Shown in pieces: positions 44,252 to 56,336 of a stretch of 64,000 nt of DNA (positions are counted from its first letter, which is position 1; each line of letters opens with the position of its first letter). The stretch comes from Anastrepha obliqua (taxonomy: Eukaryota > Arthropoda > Insecta > Diptera > Tephritidae): assembly GCF_027943255.1 (NCBI RefSeq), contig NC_072893.1, forward strand, positions 8,122,001-8,186,000, in the 5' to 3' direction. Both the position numbers and the translations under genes were made by a program. The notes beneath the pieces were generated by a model. That model was not told the DNA's origin. It did not search any database and was given only the letters and a program-made list of their open reading frames with translations.

Positions 44252-44957
44252 TTAAGGGGTTAAGTGTAGTCAGAATTAAAAAAAAGGGTTTTTTGCATTT
44301 TCTTAAAGTAAAATATCTTAAAATTATTGTGTGAACAAATTTGAAGTAAATCCACCAAATACTTTTCGAGTTATTCAACAATTAACATAGGGCTGCTCGG
44401 GCGCTCCCGTAATCGATAACAAAACTTTAAATGCGTTTTTCTCAAAACTATGTTTTATGAATTTCGATCACTGTAACTTAAAAACCGCTTGGTAGGTTTC
44501 AATAGAATTTATACTGCTTTGGAAAAACATAAACACTCAAGCACGAAGAATTTTTTTTTTCAAAAATATCCATTTTTTTTAAATATCGGTATTTTCTCGA
44601 AAATCTGCAAAATATTTCCTGAGGTCACCATATTGTTAATTTTGAAAAAAAAGCTTCGATCAGGTACAAGATTATCTATTAACAAAACTTAGTTTTCTTG
44701 TCCGATTGATTTTGAATGAATCTCCAAAGACTTGCGATGTTACTTGTGGAGGAATGGGCTCCACACACATGGGCGATAACTTTTACAAATATTAATTTTT
44801 TTTTTTTTTTTTTGAAATTTTACTAAAATCAAGTCGAAATATGATGTATTAATGCTATGTTTTTATTTTGGTAAAACAAAGCAATTGACTAGCAAAAAAC
44901 AAAAAATTATTGAAAATTATAATTTTTTCGGGCTTCTGACTACCGCTAACCCTTTAA
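44252..44957. mobile_element. TTAAGGGG repeat, copy e
   Basis: Ends TTAAGGGGTTAAGTGTAGTC and, reversed, TTAAAGGGTTAGCGGTAGTC, both continuing AGAA. Core CTTTAAATGCGTTTTTCTC at 44420-44449, about 168 bp from the left, followed by AAAACTATGTTTTATGAATT. Length 706 bp. No coding capacity. Confidence 0.85.
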
Positions 44958-45221
44958 TAAAGTTTATTGCTTACATTTTTTTTTTTAATTTTTATTTTTA
45001 TTGATCGTTTTAAAAACAATATCGTGCAAATGTACGCCTCTTAATTGCGAACTATTTTCTTCAAACTAAGTGTTTGCCTTCTTGGACTGCTAGTCCATCG
45101 ATTGTGACTAACCTGTGTTTGAGTGCAGATTTTCTTAGATTAATACATTTTTAAATACTACTTTACTAGGTTTTTTGGCCAGAAGTTGCAGTTAGATCCC
45201 ATATTTCCACATAAGATATCC

Positions 45222-45305
45222 TAGAAATAGAAGTAGGAGCCTACAAATAGCGGCCTCTAAATAGCAAATGGTTGATATCAGCAGCTCTTCATGGCAGAGA
45301 TGCAC
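45222..45305 (-). repeat. SINE body fragment, minus orientation
   Basis: TAGCAAATGGTTGATATCAG, CTCTTCATGGCAGAGATGC and ACTCGAAGG reproduce the body of the tRNA-derived SINE (AAATGGTTTTTTATGAGGAG, CATGGCAGAAATAC, ACTCGGAGG), degraded. Head missing. Confidence 0.5.
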
Positions 45306-46202
45306 TCGAAGGCTAGCTAGGCGACAGATTTAATATTCACGTGTAATGTTTTTCAAGAGTCTTCAACCACATACTCGCTTAATAGGAGCTTTAAATACCA
45401 AAGCAACATACGCCACGCTTTTGCCAGAGGAATGCTCAAAGGCTCTAATAGACGAGGAATTTGTTAGGTCCTCTACGCCACTCTCACGAACAGCGTCAAT
45501 ATTTTCTTGTGAGCGTGCAGATCGCATGCAGTTCGGATGCTTTATATTATATATTCTACAGTATCGGTAGTCTCAAATTTCGTGCTAGCATTCTTTTCTT
45601 CAGGCTCAATAGGACGCTTATGGCGACCTTACACATCTCGTTATTTATGAAAAACATTTTGCATTCAACGCCTATTTTCATCATAAAGATGAAAAAATTG
45701 TGTTCGTTGGTCAAGGATTCTACTTCAAACATTATTACTTTTAAATTTAAAAGAGAAAAGAAAAATAGATTTCAATGGTGTTCAACTAGGCTGTCGAGAA
45801 AAATGCGCTTGTTGTAAAACCTGATATATGTTATTAATATACGAAACATTTTTGCATTAACTTCAAATAAATACGAAATTAGTGCGTAAATTCATATAAA
45901 GGACTACGGTAACAATACCTGAGCTATGTTGCGTAACCTCTGTAGTAATGGAATTCCCTTAACTTTTTGAGGTATATTTAAATATGCAGTATAATTCCGA
46001 TTCCGATTTAAGGGTGGAAAAATTAATTTTTGTCAAAGTAATAAACATTTTTTTTTAAGTGAAACGTCTTAGGCGTCGATGGACGAACGAGAATGAAAAG
46101 TAAAATTTCAAGGCCATGCAGCGTTTTGAGCATTTTCGTTCCGCGAGAGAGAAAAAAGATATAACGTAGAGGAAAAGGAGAGAGAGAGAGCTATACCTTA
46201 TA
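45306..46202. other. No gene recognised
   Basis: Frames at 45346-45817 have no recognised domain. A GA microsatellite lies at about 46180-46190. No transposon termini found other than those of the element that starts at 46203. Confidence 0.4.
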
Positions 46203-46925
46203 CAAAGTGGCGCAAAAGTAGCCTTGCGATGTTTTTTGGCTGTAATTTAAAAAAAAAATGAAAAACTTTGATTCTTCTTGTGGAGAATATGATGTCATGT
46301 AAATGGCCGCCGCCACAGTTGATTGCCATTTAAGCCCTTTTTACGGCATTTTCCATCACTTCGGCCAACACTTCCGGCGATAGGTCCTCACATTCTTGAC
46401 GGATATTGTCTTTAAGAGCTGCAAGAGTCTGAGGCTTGTTGACATAAACCCGCGACTTCAAAAAGCCCCCCAAAAAGAAGTCTGGAGCGGTCAAATCAAG
46501 CGATCTTGCTAGCCAGTGCAAATTGCCAAACGGGAGATTAGGCGCTCGGGAAATGCATCCTTCAGCATATCGGTTGTGGCACGTGCAGTGTGTGCCGTTG
46601 CACCGTCCTTTAGGAACCACATGTTTTTCAATCCCAATTCATCAAGTTGCGGCAAAAAGAACAGTGTTTCACCAGTAGGGGTTGGACGGCGAGGAAATCT
46701 GCGACGAAATTCACGTTGTGCCAAAGTCACCGACCGATTATTGGTCAAATAAATAGTCAGCAATATTCCGAGTTCTGGAGCAGTGTAGCGTAACATTGTT
46801 TATTAACGTGTATTTCGCATGTGTTTACTACACAAATGTCAAAACAGAACTGACATTCTTGCTCAGGGGCCAATCGCAAAATTTATAGCATTTTCTGATA
46901 GGAGGATTACTTTAGCGCCACCTGT
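46203..46925 (-). mobile_element. DD41D-type transposon, deleted between HTH and catalytic domain
   Basis: TA flanks at 46201-46202 and 46926-46927; ends CAAAGTGGCGCAAAAGTAG and, reversed, ACAGGTGGCGCTAAAGTAAT. On the minus strand: LRYTAPELGILLTIYLTNNRSVTLAQREFRRRFPRRPTPTGETL (N-terminal HTH), jumping to PQLDELGLKNMWFLKDGATAHTARATTDML with the second D, then after a frameshift LARSLDLTAPDFFLGGFLKSRVYVNKPQTLAALKDN with the third D and PEVLAEVMENAVKRA. The first D and everything between is deleted. 723 bp. Confidence 0.85.
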
Positions 46926-46927
46926 TA

Positions 46928-47225
46928 TATATCTTAGATACACTTTAAGCTATTTTTCCTTGTGGTTGCTAATTTCTAGTAAGAAATAACGCTGCCTACT
47001 TTTTGGAGCGTGTTTGTTGGTGCACACTTGTACGAAATATATTTTTGGTGCCTACTTTTTCTGGCTAGTGCTTGCGCTATCCATTCCGGCGTCGGCTTTA
47101 TTGGTATTGCCTTGCCTAATGTGTGCCGTTGCTGCGGTCCTGGATTCGCTGCGTTTGTGCGGGTGATAAATGCTCGGAGTAGTGCACGTTATTGCCAAAA
47201 GTTATGTGTAGAACTAACGACAAAA
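46928..47225. other. No gene recognised
   Basis: A frame at 47010-47231 reads hydrophobic residues with no motif. May be upstream coding or UTR of the following LINE fragment; not assignable. Confidence 0.35.
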
Positions 47226-47640
47226 GACTGACTCAATTCGTACTTACGCTCTCGCGAAAGGACTGCGAGCTATCATAGGTATGCTAATAGGTCATAATCT
47301 ATTGGCTGCACATGCGTACAAGATACGAATTGCTAACACGGACAAACGCAAGAAATGCAGCAAGAATGTTGAGGAAACTTTAGCCGTTTGTCCGGCATTA
47401 TTAAAAACACGTTTAAAATGCCTGGTAGCCCCACTGTTTGAGGATCTGAAGGACGTCTCAAAAGCGGATCTCCCAGCTCTGCTTAGATGCGCCAAAAGCG
47501 TTGACATCCTACGTGATGTCTACTTTCAGTATTCATAAAGGTCGGTCTACATCTGGTATCGCTAGGGACCAAAAGGTCTATGCGTGGCTTATTGCCAAAC
47601 AGGCTAATCTAACCTAAGCTATTATTTGATGACATTTTAT
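47226..47640 (+). pseudogene. RNase-H LINE C-terminal end and tail
   Basis: Plus strand: MLIGHNLLAAHAYKIRIANTDKRKKCSKNVEETLAVCPALLKTRLKCLVAPLFEDLKDVSKADLPALLRCAKSVDILRDVYFQ. It has the ..GHxLLxxHAxxI... and CPALxxxRxxxLxxPxFxDL shape of the LINE C-terminus. A 3' UTR follows and ends AGGCTAATCTAACCTAA, the ACCTAA type of tail. Another subfamily of the same LINE group. Confidence 0.7.
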
Positions 47641-49169
47641 TTTATTTTTAATTTTTTATTCATTATTTCTTATTTTACCATATTTTTAAATTTTTTGTTT
47701 TGTTATTTTTTTATTTTTATATGTTGATATTTTGCATTTTTTTATCGTTTTCAAGCATTTGTGGGTGCTTGGTGTAAAATAATTCTCTTCATCCGAACTG
47801 ATAATTTTTCTCTCTAATTTGTGACAATCCGCCGACACGGAGTTTTAACTGGTCGAGTTTGCTCCTCTGTGGGCATTGAATACCGTTGCTTCCCTCTCAT
47901 CTTAGAGTTGAGCGAATTAAATATTTTTATATGTTAATGTGAAAATTTTAATTTGCGATGGGTTTTAGTCTGATTTATGCCATTTTTTTAGTTTAAGACA
48001 GTCGTCAGCTTTTAACCCGAATAGGTTTCCTTACATAATTCGATTGCATGTCTATTTGCAAAGCATGCAAAATGTATTAGATAGTTGTCGTCATTTAATT
48101 AAAAAAAAATTTGAATTAAAAAAAAAAAATTTATTAAAAATATTATATAAAAATTTATATATTTTTTTCGACACCAACCCATTATTTCTCGCATCAGAAA
48201 TGATACTTACGAGATTTTGGTCATAGCAAGAAGGCTGATTGCGTACTGGAACTTCTCGGCTTTGAATAAGCTGACTTTAGTTTTGAGCTTTCCTACGGGG
48301 ATGGTACAAATTCTCATAAGACATGTACACTAAATTATATCATTAAATGATTACCAGGTTAAATACGTCCAAAAAACTCAGGTGTATCGTGAATAATAAA
48401 CAGGCCGCTCATTTATTTATACTCTTTTACAGAAGTTCCTCACACAAAAGAATCAAAAGCTCAAAGAGTTGTATAAAAGCTACTTAATTGCCAGTTATGT
48501 TGCAAGCTAATGCTAAGTCGTGCACAATAATATGGCTTTTAGGGGTTTTGGGATTAACATAACGGAAGTCAGTTGCAATAGCAAAGGAATGAATAGAGGC
48601 ACTGAATGTGAATCCTTCACAAAGGAAGCACTTTGATTTGATGAAAAGCAATATAAGAAATGAGAAATTACACAAACTCACATAAATACAATGGGACTTG
48701 TTTCGCAACTCATAAATCGACAAGCCAGCATTTGCGTTCTGCCGAATGTGTGATAAGTGAAAGCGAAATGCGCTAAAGGATAATTGGAAAATGCGTTGAA
48801 AAGGGATTTTGAATTGAGGGCATTATACGAAAATAAAAGGCTGGAGGTCTTTGATAGTCTTAGAATCGTAGAAAAGCATGCAAACTCTTAAAAAAAACCA
48901 AAAAGGCAAACAAAGTTAACTTACTTTCACATATGAGCTGGTATGTGTATATTCTAGGCAGAAAAAAGAATTTTTCACCAAATAAGTGAATACATATTAT
49001 TTTTCAGTAAAAATTTAATTCACTGAATAACAAAGCAGCCAAGGCCCGCCATATATGTAAAATCTAATAGTTAGTGCATGTAAAATGGGAAATAAGATCA
49101 TCTGTAGTGAATAACTCCCAGCCGGTACCTTTTTGGATATTTTTCAAGTTGACAGATGTACAATTTTAG
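47641..49169. other. No gene recognised
   Basis: Very AT-rich, with poly-A and poly-T. Nothing coding or repetitive is recognisable. Confidence 0.45.
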
Positions 49170-49480
49170 CCACGGATACTTGGTTACACGATAGAAAAAC
49201 GCGTTCAAATTATTGAATCTTATTATGAAAATTTTCGATCTTTAAGAACAAAATATGGCAAAGAACGTTATTTTTTTTGGTGAAAATAATTGTTCGATTG
49301 AGTTCGATTGGCGAACATATTTCAAGATAATGTTTTTGGTGGAGGATAGAAAAAAAGACTGGTAGGCAAAAACTGGACGTTCTCTTGAGAATATTGCTGC
49401 TGTAGTGCAAAGAGTTGATGAACAATTTTGAATATCGATATCTGTATCTCGACGTTCTCAACAATTGGACATCGCTGGCA
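49170..49480 (+). pseudogene. DD41D-type transposase N-terminal remnant
   Basis: Plus strand: RVQIIESYYENFRSLRTKYGK, matching the first helix-turn-helix of rosa-like proteins (KRVxIIExYYxNxRSLK), then a frame-shifted remnant of the second (ENIAAVVQRV-like and SRRSQQLD-like). Multiple frameshifts. No catalytic residues. Decayed more than the copies at 31.7 and 46.2 kb. Confidence 0.45.
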
Positions 49481-49494
49481 ACAATGGGCATCTC

Positions 49495-49655
49495 TATAGA
49501 CAACTGATTGAAGATTTATTGTGGCCTGAGCTGGCTCGAAGAGATATTTCCCAACCCTGCTGCTCCCGTATCAGTTTTTCTGGGACATCAAATTCAGATA
49601 TCGCGACATATAGGCAACTTCTTTCGTGCTGTCGAAAGCGGCTTTAAAATCGAAG
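49495..49655 (-). pseudogene. RTE-like LINE reverse transcriptase palm fragment
   Basis: On the minus strand FSSILKPLSTARKKLP and CRDI..FDVPRKTD-like reading correspond to FVDFKAAFDSxxRxxLYAAISEFxVPxK of the RTE-like LINE at 36212, with the box A aspartates degraded and a frameshift. Only about 50 residues. Confidence 0.45.
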
Positions 49656-50459
49656 AAAATACATTTAAATATTTTATTTGATTTTTTATTCCCGGGCTTC
49701 TACAAATTGCCTCCATTGGTCCCTATTTTGCGCTAGTAGTATTTTAACTTCACTTCATGTTCTGTACATCTTTTCCATATCCTCCATCTTAAGTGCTAGA
49801 CGGTCTTCCTCTGATGACGTCCTTATTAGGTCGGTGTAGTGTGTGGGTAAACCAGTTGATAATTTCCTTTACAATAGGTTTCTGCTTTGTGGATTGTCAA
49901 AGCAAAGTGTCTTGATTGGTTTTCAGCCACAATATGCGTTTGATTTTACGCAGACGGCGGTTAACAAAAGTTTGAAGTGGTTGCGCATCTTTTTGCGTCT
50001 AATTCCATAAATACGGTATGTGTCGATTCTCCTTCCTTTAGTATTTTCAAAGACTTAATTCCAATATTTAAAGCTGAAGTAAACAATTTTAATACTTTCA
50101 GTAATTTTTGATGCGCCAATTCAAAGTTATTATGGCCACCGCAAAACGCCACCTGGTATAGGTGGTACAACAAAGATGACAGCAACTTTGGCAAAAATAT
50201 TTTTTTTTTTTTTGTTTTTTTTGAAAATTCGCTAATGTCCGGCTAAAATATTATCCAATAACTCTGCATTATCAATTTTAGAAAATAAATTAAATTACTG
50301 TGGAAAACAAATGATCGAAAATACTCACTTTTTCATGCCTCCAACTATCCCAGCCTTATAAACTGATTGGAAGGGAAACTATTTATTTCAAGCACACTAC
50401 AAGTCTTTATAAACAGATATCCAGAAAAATTCCTAAAATATTCCGGTAAAATACTATCT
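49656..50459. other. No gene recognised
   Basis: May include decayed LINE sequence next to the fragment at 49495, but I cannot read any motif. AT-rich. Confidence 0.35.
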
Positions 50460-50750
50460 CCAATGCTGGCTCATGGGTAAGGAGACAGCAGAAGCCAGTG
50501 AAACTGGAAATCCAAAGGAGAAAATGGGGCTGGATCGTCCATGTACGGCGGAAGGGCCGCGATTGGCTGGAACTACCAAGAAAGCCCCAGAGAAGAAAGC
50601 CAGCGAAGATTTGGAGACGACAGCTGGAATCAGAAAGTTATGCATTGCGCCTTAGATGGAATGAACTTAAGAGACTGGCGCAAAATGAACCCGAATTGAA
50701 AAAGATTGTTCCGCTCTATGCTCCAACTTGGAACTCTAAGAATTGATGCT
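50460..50750 (+). pseudogene. LINE C-terminal tail (RTE/L2-like)
   Basis: Plus strand: EIQRRKWGWIVHVRRKGRDWLELPRKPQRRKPAKIWRRQLESESYALRLRWNELKRLAQNEPEL. The family pattern is RRxWxWIGHxLRK...GxRxRGRPxxTWRRxxExE..G.TWxExxxLAQxRxxW. Only the tail of the ORF is present. The related domain is common in dipteran LINEs annotated without RNase H. Confidence 0.65.
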
Positions 50751-51573
50751 GATTTATTTCATGTTAGTGCTTTGAAACTCAATAACAAATTGCAGAAATT
50801 ATTGTTAACACAAAGAACAAACTTACCGCTACTGCGTTTAGCAAGGGAGCTGGCTTCAAGTACAGCAAATTATATAAATTTTCTTTTGTTGCTACATCTG
50901 AGGTGGTATCAGAATATTACCAGGCCTCTGTAAATGAGAAATTCCATACGTTGCTGCCGTGAAGTGATTTTCCCCTCACAAAAATTACTTTGTATTTCTA
51001 TCTTTACTGGCATTCAATTTAATTTATTACTTTCTCATGAACCATTAAAATCAATTATTCACTTTGCCAACCACTCGGTGTGTCTAGAGTATTGAAATTT
51101 GATATGTCTACATGCCATACGTTTGAACTACTGCGGTGCTATGTTGACAATAACAAGTTTTTTACTAGCAGTAAGACTTTGTTGCAAATTTGAAATGATT
51201 TTAGAAGTCTGGAAGCTGTAACTATTTATTTTGTTCCTTTATACGACAGAGTAGCAAAGCTGATCAAGCCTACTGAATGCATTATTTGTATACTATTTGC
51301 TAGCTATTTGGCCCTGCGATAAGTAAAATGCTCAATTATACATGAAACAGCTTAATTTACCTGAGCTTTTGCGGATATAATAAATATTAGAAACAGCAAA
51401 AAAGTAGCAAAACCGAGTAATAAGAAATCGACCATGTAGAGGGCGCCCATCCTCATTAAGCGTCAAATGGAATATTAATGAGCAACAATTAAAAGCTGAT
51501 TGTTAATAACATTAGCCGATGATTTCTCTAATGTGCCGATACAGGGTGATTGACGAAGTTTGTTGCTATAAAA
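50751..51573. other. No gene recognised
   Basis: AT-rich sequence with no coding motif. Nothing assignable. Confidence 0.4.
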
Positions 51574-51690
51574 GGTTAGGTTAGGTTTGGCAGTCGCATC
51601 GCACACAGGAACAGCGATGTCACTTAGACCACGAAATAGGTCCGTTGTGAGCCGCAGCAGCTGGACAATCAACCATCTTAGACTCCTATA
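51574..51690 (-). repeat. LINE 3' end with GGTTAGGTTAGG tail
   Basis: Begins GGTTAGGTTAGG at 51574-51586, then GGCAGTCGCATCGCACACAG and GAACAGCGATGTCACTTAGA, resembling a LINE 3' UTR in minus orientation, as at 29754. No protein is readable. Tentative. Confidence 0.35.
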
Positions 51691-51779
51691 TGGATATACC
51701 CAGTGGTTATGATTATCCCCCTCGGATTCTTTATTTCGAAAGGAATTTTTCAGTGAAAATCCTTTCTAGACTGGATTAA

Positions 51780-52620
51780 CTCGAAGTAGATCCCTCAGCC
51801 AACTCACACGATAGGATCTACATGGACGTATCTAAAATGGACACCGGTGTAGGATCAGAGTTATATTGCGAAGAGCTTTTTATCAGTGAATCCTTAAACT
51901 ACCGGATCACTGTAGTGTTTGTCAAGTGGAAATAAAAGCTATTCATGAAGCCTTAAAATGGCTAAAGATAAACAGAATATCATCAACGGATATCTGCATT
52001 CTATCAGACAGCCAAACTGCCCTATGGGATCTGGATGCATTCCAAATAACATTAAGAAGTGTCTTACAATGTCGCCAATCTCTCAATGAGAAAGCTAAAC
52101 AGTATCGTATTATCTTATGCTGGTTTCCAGGATATACAAGAGAACTATAGGGTTGACCAACTTGTAAGAGAAGGTACCTGTATGCCAAATATAAATAATT
52201 TTATGGGGGTACCTCTCGCAACTTGTAAGTTTCTTGTTATGGACGCTCTAATCAATTCTGCAAATCAAATTAGCGTTAACACCTGCGAAATGGCTATGCA
52301 AACATGGCCAGTTCTAAATTTACGTCTATCCAAAAGTAAACTGTAAACTGTAAGTAAAACTGAGTAGACTTCAAATTAGGCCCTTGGTAGGGGTCCTCAC
52401 AGCACATTGTATCATACATGCATGATTTCTGTGTTGGAAACAATCCAATACCTTTTTTGCACATGCCCGGCTCTAGTCAGAAGCAGGAACCGATATTGAA
52501 GACATTACTTCTTAATGAATTTGGATGATCTATACACTTTAGGTTTACGTAATCTTTTACGATTTGTCCAATGCTCAGAATGGCTTAATCTGGAAGGGAA
52601 AATGTAGCCCAGCCCCTGCA
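51780..52620 (+). pseudogene. RNase H domain and tail of a LINE
   Basis: Plus strand, across frames: DRIYMDVSKMDTGVGSELYCEELFISES (RNase H start, DGS changed to DVS), EIKAIHEALKWLKINRISSTDICILSDSQTALWDL with a catalytic D, then RIILCWFPGYTREL and VDQLVREGTCMPN. The tail (52380-52620) carries decayed GHC and C-rich blocks. Related in kind but not identical to the other RNase H fragments. Confidence 0.6.
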
Positions 52621-53811
52621 ACTATAAGAAATTGAAATATCTTTTTTTTTATTTTTTACTTAATTCGAAAACAACTCAAAATTTATTTGATATTTCTATT
52701 TTAACGATTTCTAAATATAATTAAATAAACGATGAAATGAATTCCATAAAGCTAGTACCTCCAGCGTTGAAATGAGAGCCTCAAAAGTTATAGGAAAAAT
52801 TAGCAGCTGCAGATTTTACAGCTTTTAGCAAAAGGAGACAGGGAACATTATCTGCTATGACTTATTTTTTAAGTTTACGTTTCAAGGTTTAATTAAACGG
52901 TGTAAAGTGCTCGATTTTTTCTCAGTTTCTCATAAGAGCTTTTTAGTAGTTTTATCGCCCGTATTTCGTGCAGAACTTTGGTAATGTTGGCTTCGGAATG
53001 TTTCAATCGAAGCTGCTTTACCCACAAAGCATTTTACCCACAAATAAAAGTCTAAAGACGAGACAATTGTACGGTAAACGCTATTGAGGCCAGACTTACC
53101 CTGAAGAAGTGTCAATGAATACTAAAAAAATATCTATTTACTTCAACTGTAGTCAAGCCTGATTTGTCAAAAAACCCTATTTAGAAAAAAACCTCCAATC
53201 TGATCACTCTTTAGCAAATTAAAAAGGGACAAATAAAGCTTTCTTTTGATTTCATAGCATCATCTGGCAATATTCTAAATGGATCGGCATAGTTGCGAGG
53301 TCTAATTTGACTGTAATGTGTGACTTAATAAGAGAAAACTTTAAATCCATTTGCAGAATTTTTTGCATTACTTAACCGTTGATTTCCATTTGAGCAGATA
53401 AATTCCTCATTGTAACGTCTGAAGTAACCTCTATGGCAACAGCTGAATCAAGCTTTGTCTTCTGCATCCCATCATTCCAATAGTCTAGTATCATTACGCT
53501 TCTATGAACAAATGCTTTGTGATATTTTAATGGTATCTCATTTGCTTCGAATTCCTGAAAAAAAGTTGCCTTTACATGATAAATTCACTAGGATTTAAAA
53601 AATAAACAAAAATATTTTTGTTAGTAGAATAGTGGGGTGCATCCCTCTCCATATAAAAAATTCACACTACTTTTCGTTCGAAATTACGGAATTTGTTATA
53701 TTTTAGGGCTACCGCCAAACTATTTCAGAAAAATATTAGGATTGAATTGAGCTAGACCGAATTGGGTTACCTCCAAAATGTCATTATTCAGATTCCGTTG
53801 ATAAAATGTTT
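52621..53811. other. No gene recognised
   Basis: The frame at 52930-53115 (minus) has no recognised domain. No transposon boundaries seen. Possibly host sequence or an old repeat. Confidence 0.4.
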
Positions 53812-54115
53812 AAACATTTCCGGGCATTTTATAAAAAAAAATTAAAACCTTATTGGCGCTTACATCCTTTTTGGGTATTTCGCCGCGCTCCGCGTCCTAT
53901 TTGTGGTGCGCGTCTTGATGTTATTCCACAAATGGAGGGAGCTACAGTTTTAAGCCGACTCCGAACGGTAAATGTGTTTTTATTTTTTATGAGCAGATTT
54001 TCCATAGCATAAATACATTCGAAAGCCTACCGATTACAAAAAACATTTTCTATCATTTGGTGTTTCGTGATCAGGGTTCCGAAGCTACGAACTTCCAAAT
54101 GGTAGTCATTTTATT
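53812..54115 (-). repeat. tRNA-derived SINE, longest copy, minus orientation
   Basis: From left: ATTGGCGCTTACATCC (3' end of the SINE), CCTATTTGTGGTGCGCGTC, TTGATGTTATTCCACAAATG, CCGACTCCGAACGG, a degraded CATGGCAGAAATAC block, and near 54070-54110 GATCAGGGTTCC and AAATGGTAGTCAT, the reversed tRNA head. The order is the same as in the copy at 4920 but complete at both sides. Confidence 0.7.
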
Positions 54116-54214
54116 ATTTATTTATTTATTTAGTTCAAATTTCATTACAAATCTTATTACATAATCTAAGCAACTGGCCGGAGAGGCTATCGGCCTGTCT
54201 ATGCAATTTTAAGT

Positions 54215-54944
54215 TTAAGGGGGCATACCTGTACAATTTCGAAAAAAAAACATTTTTGTTTGTCTCATAAAATGTTAATATAATCCTTTAAGAATTTGTC
54301 AAAAAAATTTTTGAACGTAAATTTAAGTATTTCTTATTTTAAACATCGTCAACCGTGACGACTCTATTCTTGGGTAGAGCACTGGGAGAGGTTGAATTTT
54401 CATGTATTCAAACTTTAGACGCGTTTTTCTCAAAACTATATTTTGTGAATTGGCGTACACGATAACTCGAAAAGTTATTGACCGATCTCCCTGAAATTTT
54501 GCAAACATCTTTTTTATGATATTACTTTTTACAAGTTTTTGAAAAAATAATTTTTTTGAAGCAAAAATGGTAGGGAAATAGCAGCAAAAATGGCCGCAAA
54601 ATTTATTTCTTTTTTTTTAGCATTTTATACCGCGATTTTTTTCCATTTTTTTTTTAGTTCATATAGAAATGATGACATTAGTAAAATTTTTGGTTTTTTG
54701 TATTCAGGTCACTGACGCCGATGCTACAATGCCCGCCGATTGAGAAGCCCCGCTGCGACCTTCCTGCAAGAATTGAGTGTTCATCCGCCATTTTAAAAGA
54801 TTAAAATAAAAAAAAATTATATTATTTTAACGTATAAATAAACTGTATGCCAATTTTGAAAAAAATATATTGACTTCTTCATTTTAAATAATTTTAATGA
54901 AAATCAGGGAAAATAATGCCGTTTACAGGTATCTGTCTCCTGAA
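54215..54944. mobile_element. TTAAGGGG repeat, copy f
   Basis: Left end TTAAGGGGGCATACCTGTA; right end reversed TTCAGGAGACAGATACCTGT, with TTAA changed to TGAA. Core CTTTAGACGCGTTTTTCTC at 54408-54436, about 193 bp from the left, followed by AAAACTATATTTTGTGAATT. Downstream of it CGATAACTCGAAAAGTTATT is present. Length 730 bp. No coding frame. Confidence 0.75.
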
Positions 54945-55010
54945 ACATTTCCGTGCATTTTATAAAAAAAAAAAAATTAAAACCTAATTGGCGCTTACAT
55001 CCTTTTGCGA
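54945..55010 (-). repeat. SINE 3' end fragment
   Basis: CATTTCCGTGCATTTTATAA, an A-run and AATTGGCGCTTACATCC repeat the left end of the SINE at 53812-53873 almost exactly. Only the SINE tail is present, next to the TTAAGGGG repeat. Confidence 0.6.
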
Positions 55011-56336
55011 TGCTTTGAGCTATTTTCAAGTAAATTTTAGTACCTTTGCAATATATGATATTCTGGGTGAAGTTTTGCTACAGCAAAAAAAATTCAAATT
55101 TATATAATAAATAAATTTTACAATTTCGTTCAAAATTTGACACTTAAACCACTTTCTTGACACATCTAAACATCTTCTTTAAACATCTTCTTAAGATAAT
55201 AAAAAAGTAGAGTTTTCGAAATTTTCTCATTCATTTTACCCCTTAAAACTAAATAGCAAACTTATCTGGATTACTTACATAGAAAAAAGTTAGTACATTT
55301 TTTTTGGCAGCGAGTTTGAATAGCCACCCTGTAGTATTACAGAATTTATTTATCGGACAGCTGTCATTGCGTTCAGCGAAATAAATTCGAGAGCCATATA
55401 ATAAATAAGCAGCATTTATCAACTTTTGAAAGCAACAGTCTAAAATCAGTGAAATTATAATTGCTTTTTACCAGCATCATCACAAGCGCAACCCATTACG
55501 CCGTGCTGTGGCAGAGTAGGCAGATATTTGCCGCACTGTTATTAATGCGCCATTCATGTTGTTATTGCACTACGCAGTCGTTACTGTAGTTAATTCACTG
55601 CTTCCTGCAATGCATGGATACTGTCTTTTCTAAGTTGATGCGCGGAAACGTGGCGTAGAGTTTAATTTCAACAGTTAATGAGCGTAAATCTGCGGCATTA
55701 CCGCGGATATAATTTCCACTTCGCGGCAAACACTTCACGGCACTACTTTGCAGCGTAATGTTGTAGATGCTGTTGTTTTTGGGAGGAGCAAAGTGAAAGT
55801 GGAAATGAGAGAGTGCGGGTGGGTGAGGAAAAGCAAACGGTGGTCCTCACTGCACAATTAAGTCTGTTATTTGGTAGCTTGGCAACTCTATAATTACAAC
55901 GCGCTGCTATGGAGCGGCTTTAGCTGCCATTGAAATTATAAAAGGATGCGAATGGGTAAGCCGTTTGCTTACGCGCTTGTGTTTACACAACTATTAGCTT
56001 AGTTTTTAACAAAATGGCAATTAAGAATTGACAAATTACTTGTGTGCATACATTTTCCCATATCCCTTTTAAATGAAAGTTTAGCGGATTTTTACGTAAG
56101 CTGCGTAAGTTATGAAATACTTATAATTAAAAAGCCTTTTTTATTTAGTGGAAAAGTAAAAAAAAAAGTTTTAAATGACATATTTTTGTAATTCGCTTTA
56201 CTTTTAATGTAGGTACATTTTTATTAGGCACATAAATTTTGATAATATTACTGATTCCTTTGACTTTCGGCATCTGATTTTGTAACTTTAACTCAAAATT
56301 AAACAAAGTATGAAGTTTGTTCTATTCAAAATATAA
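55011..56336. other. No gene recognised
   Basis: Moderately AT-rich with a GC-richer stretch at 55480-55900. No transposon landmarks. Could be host DNA. Confidence 0.45.
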
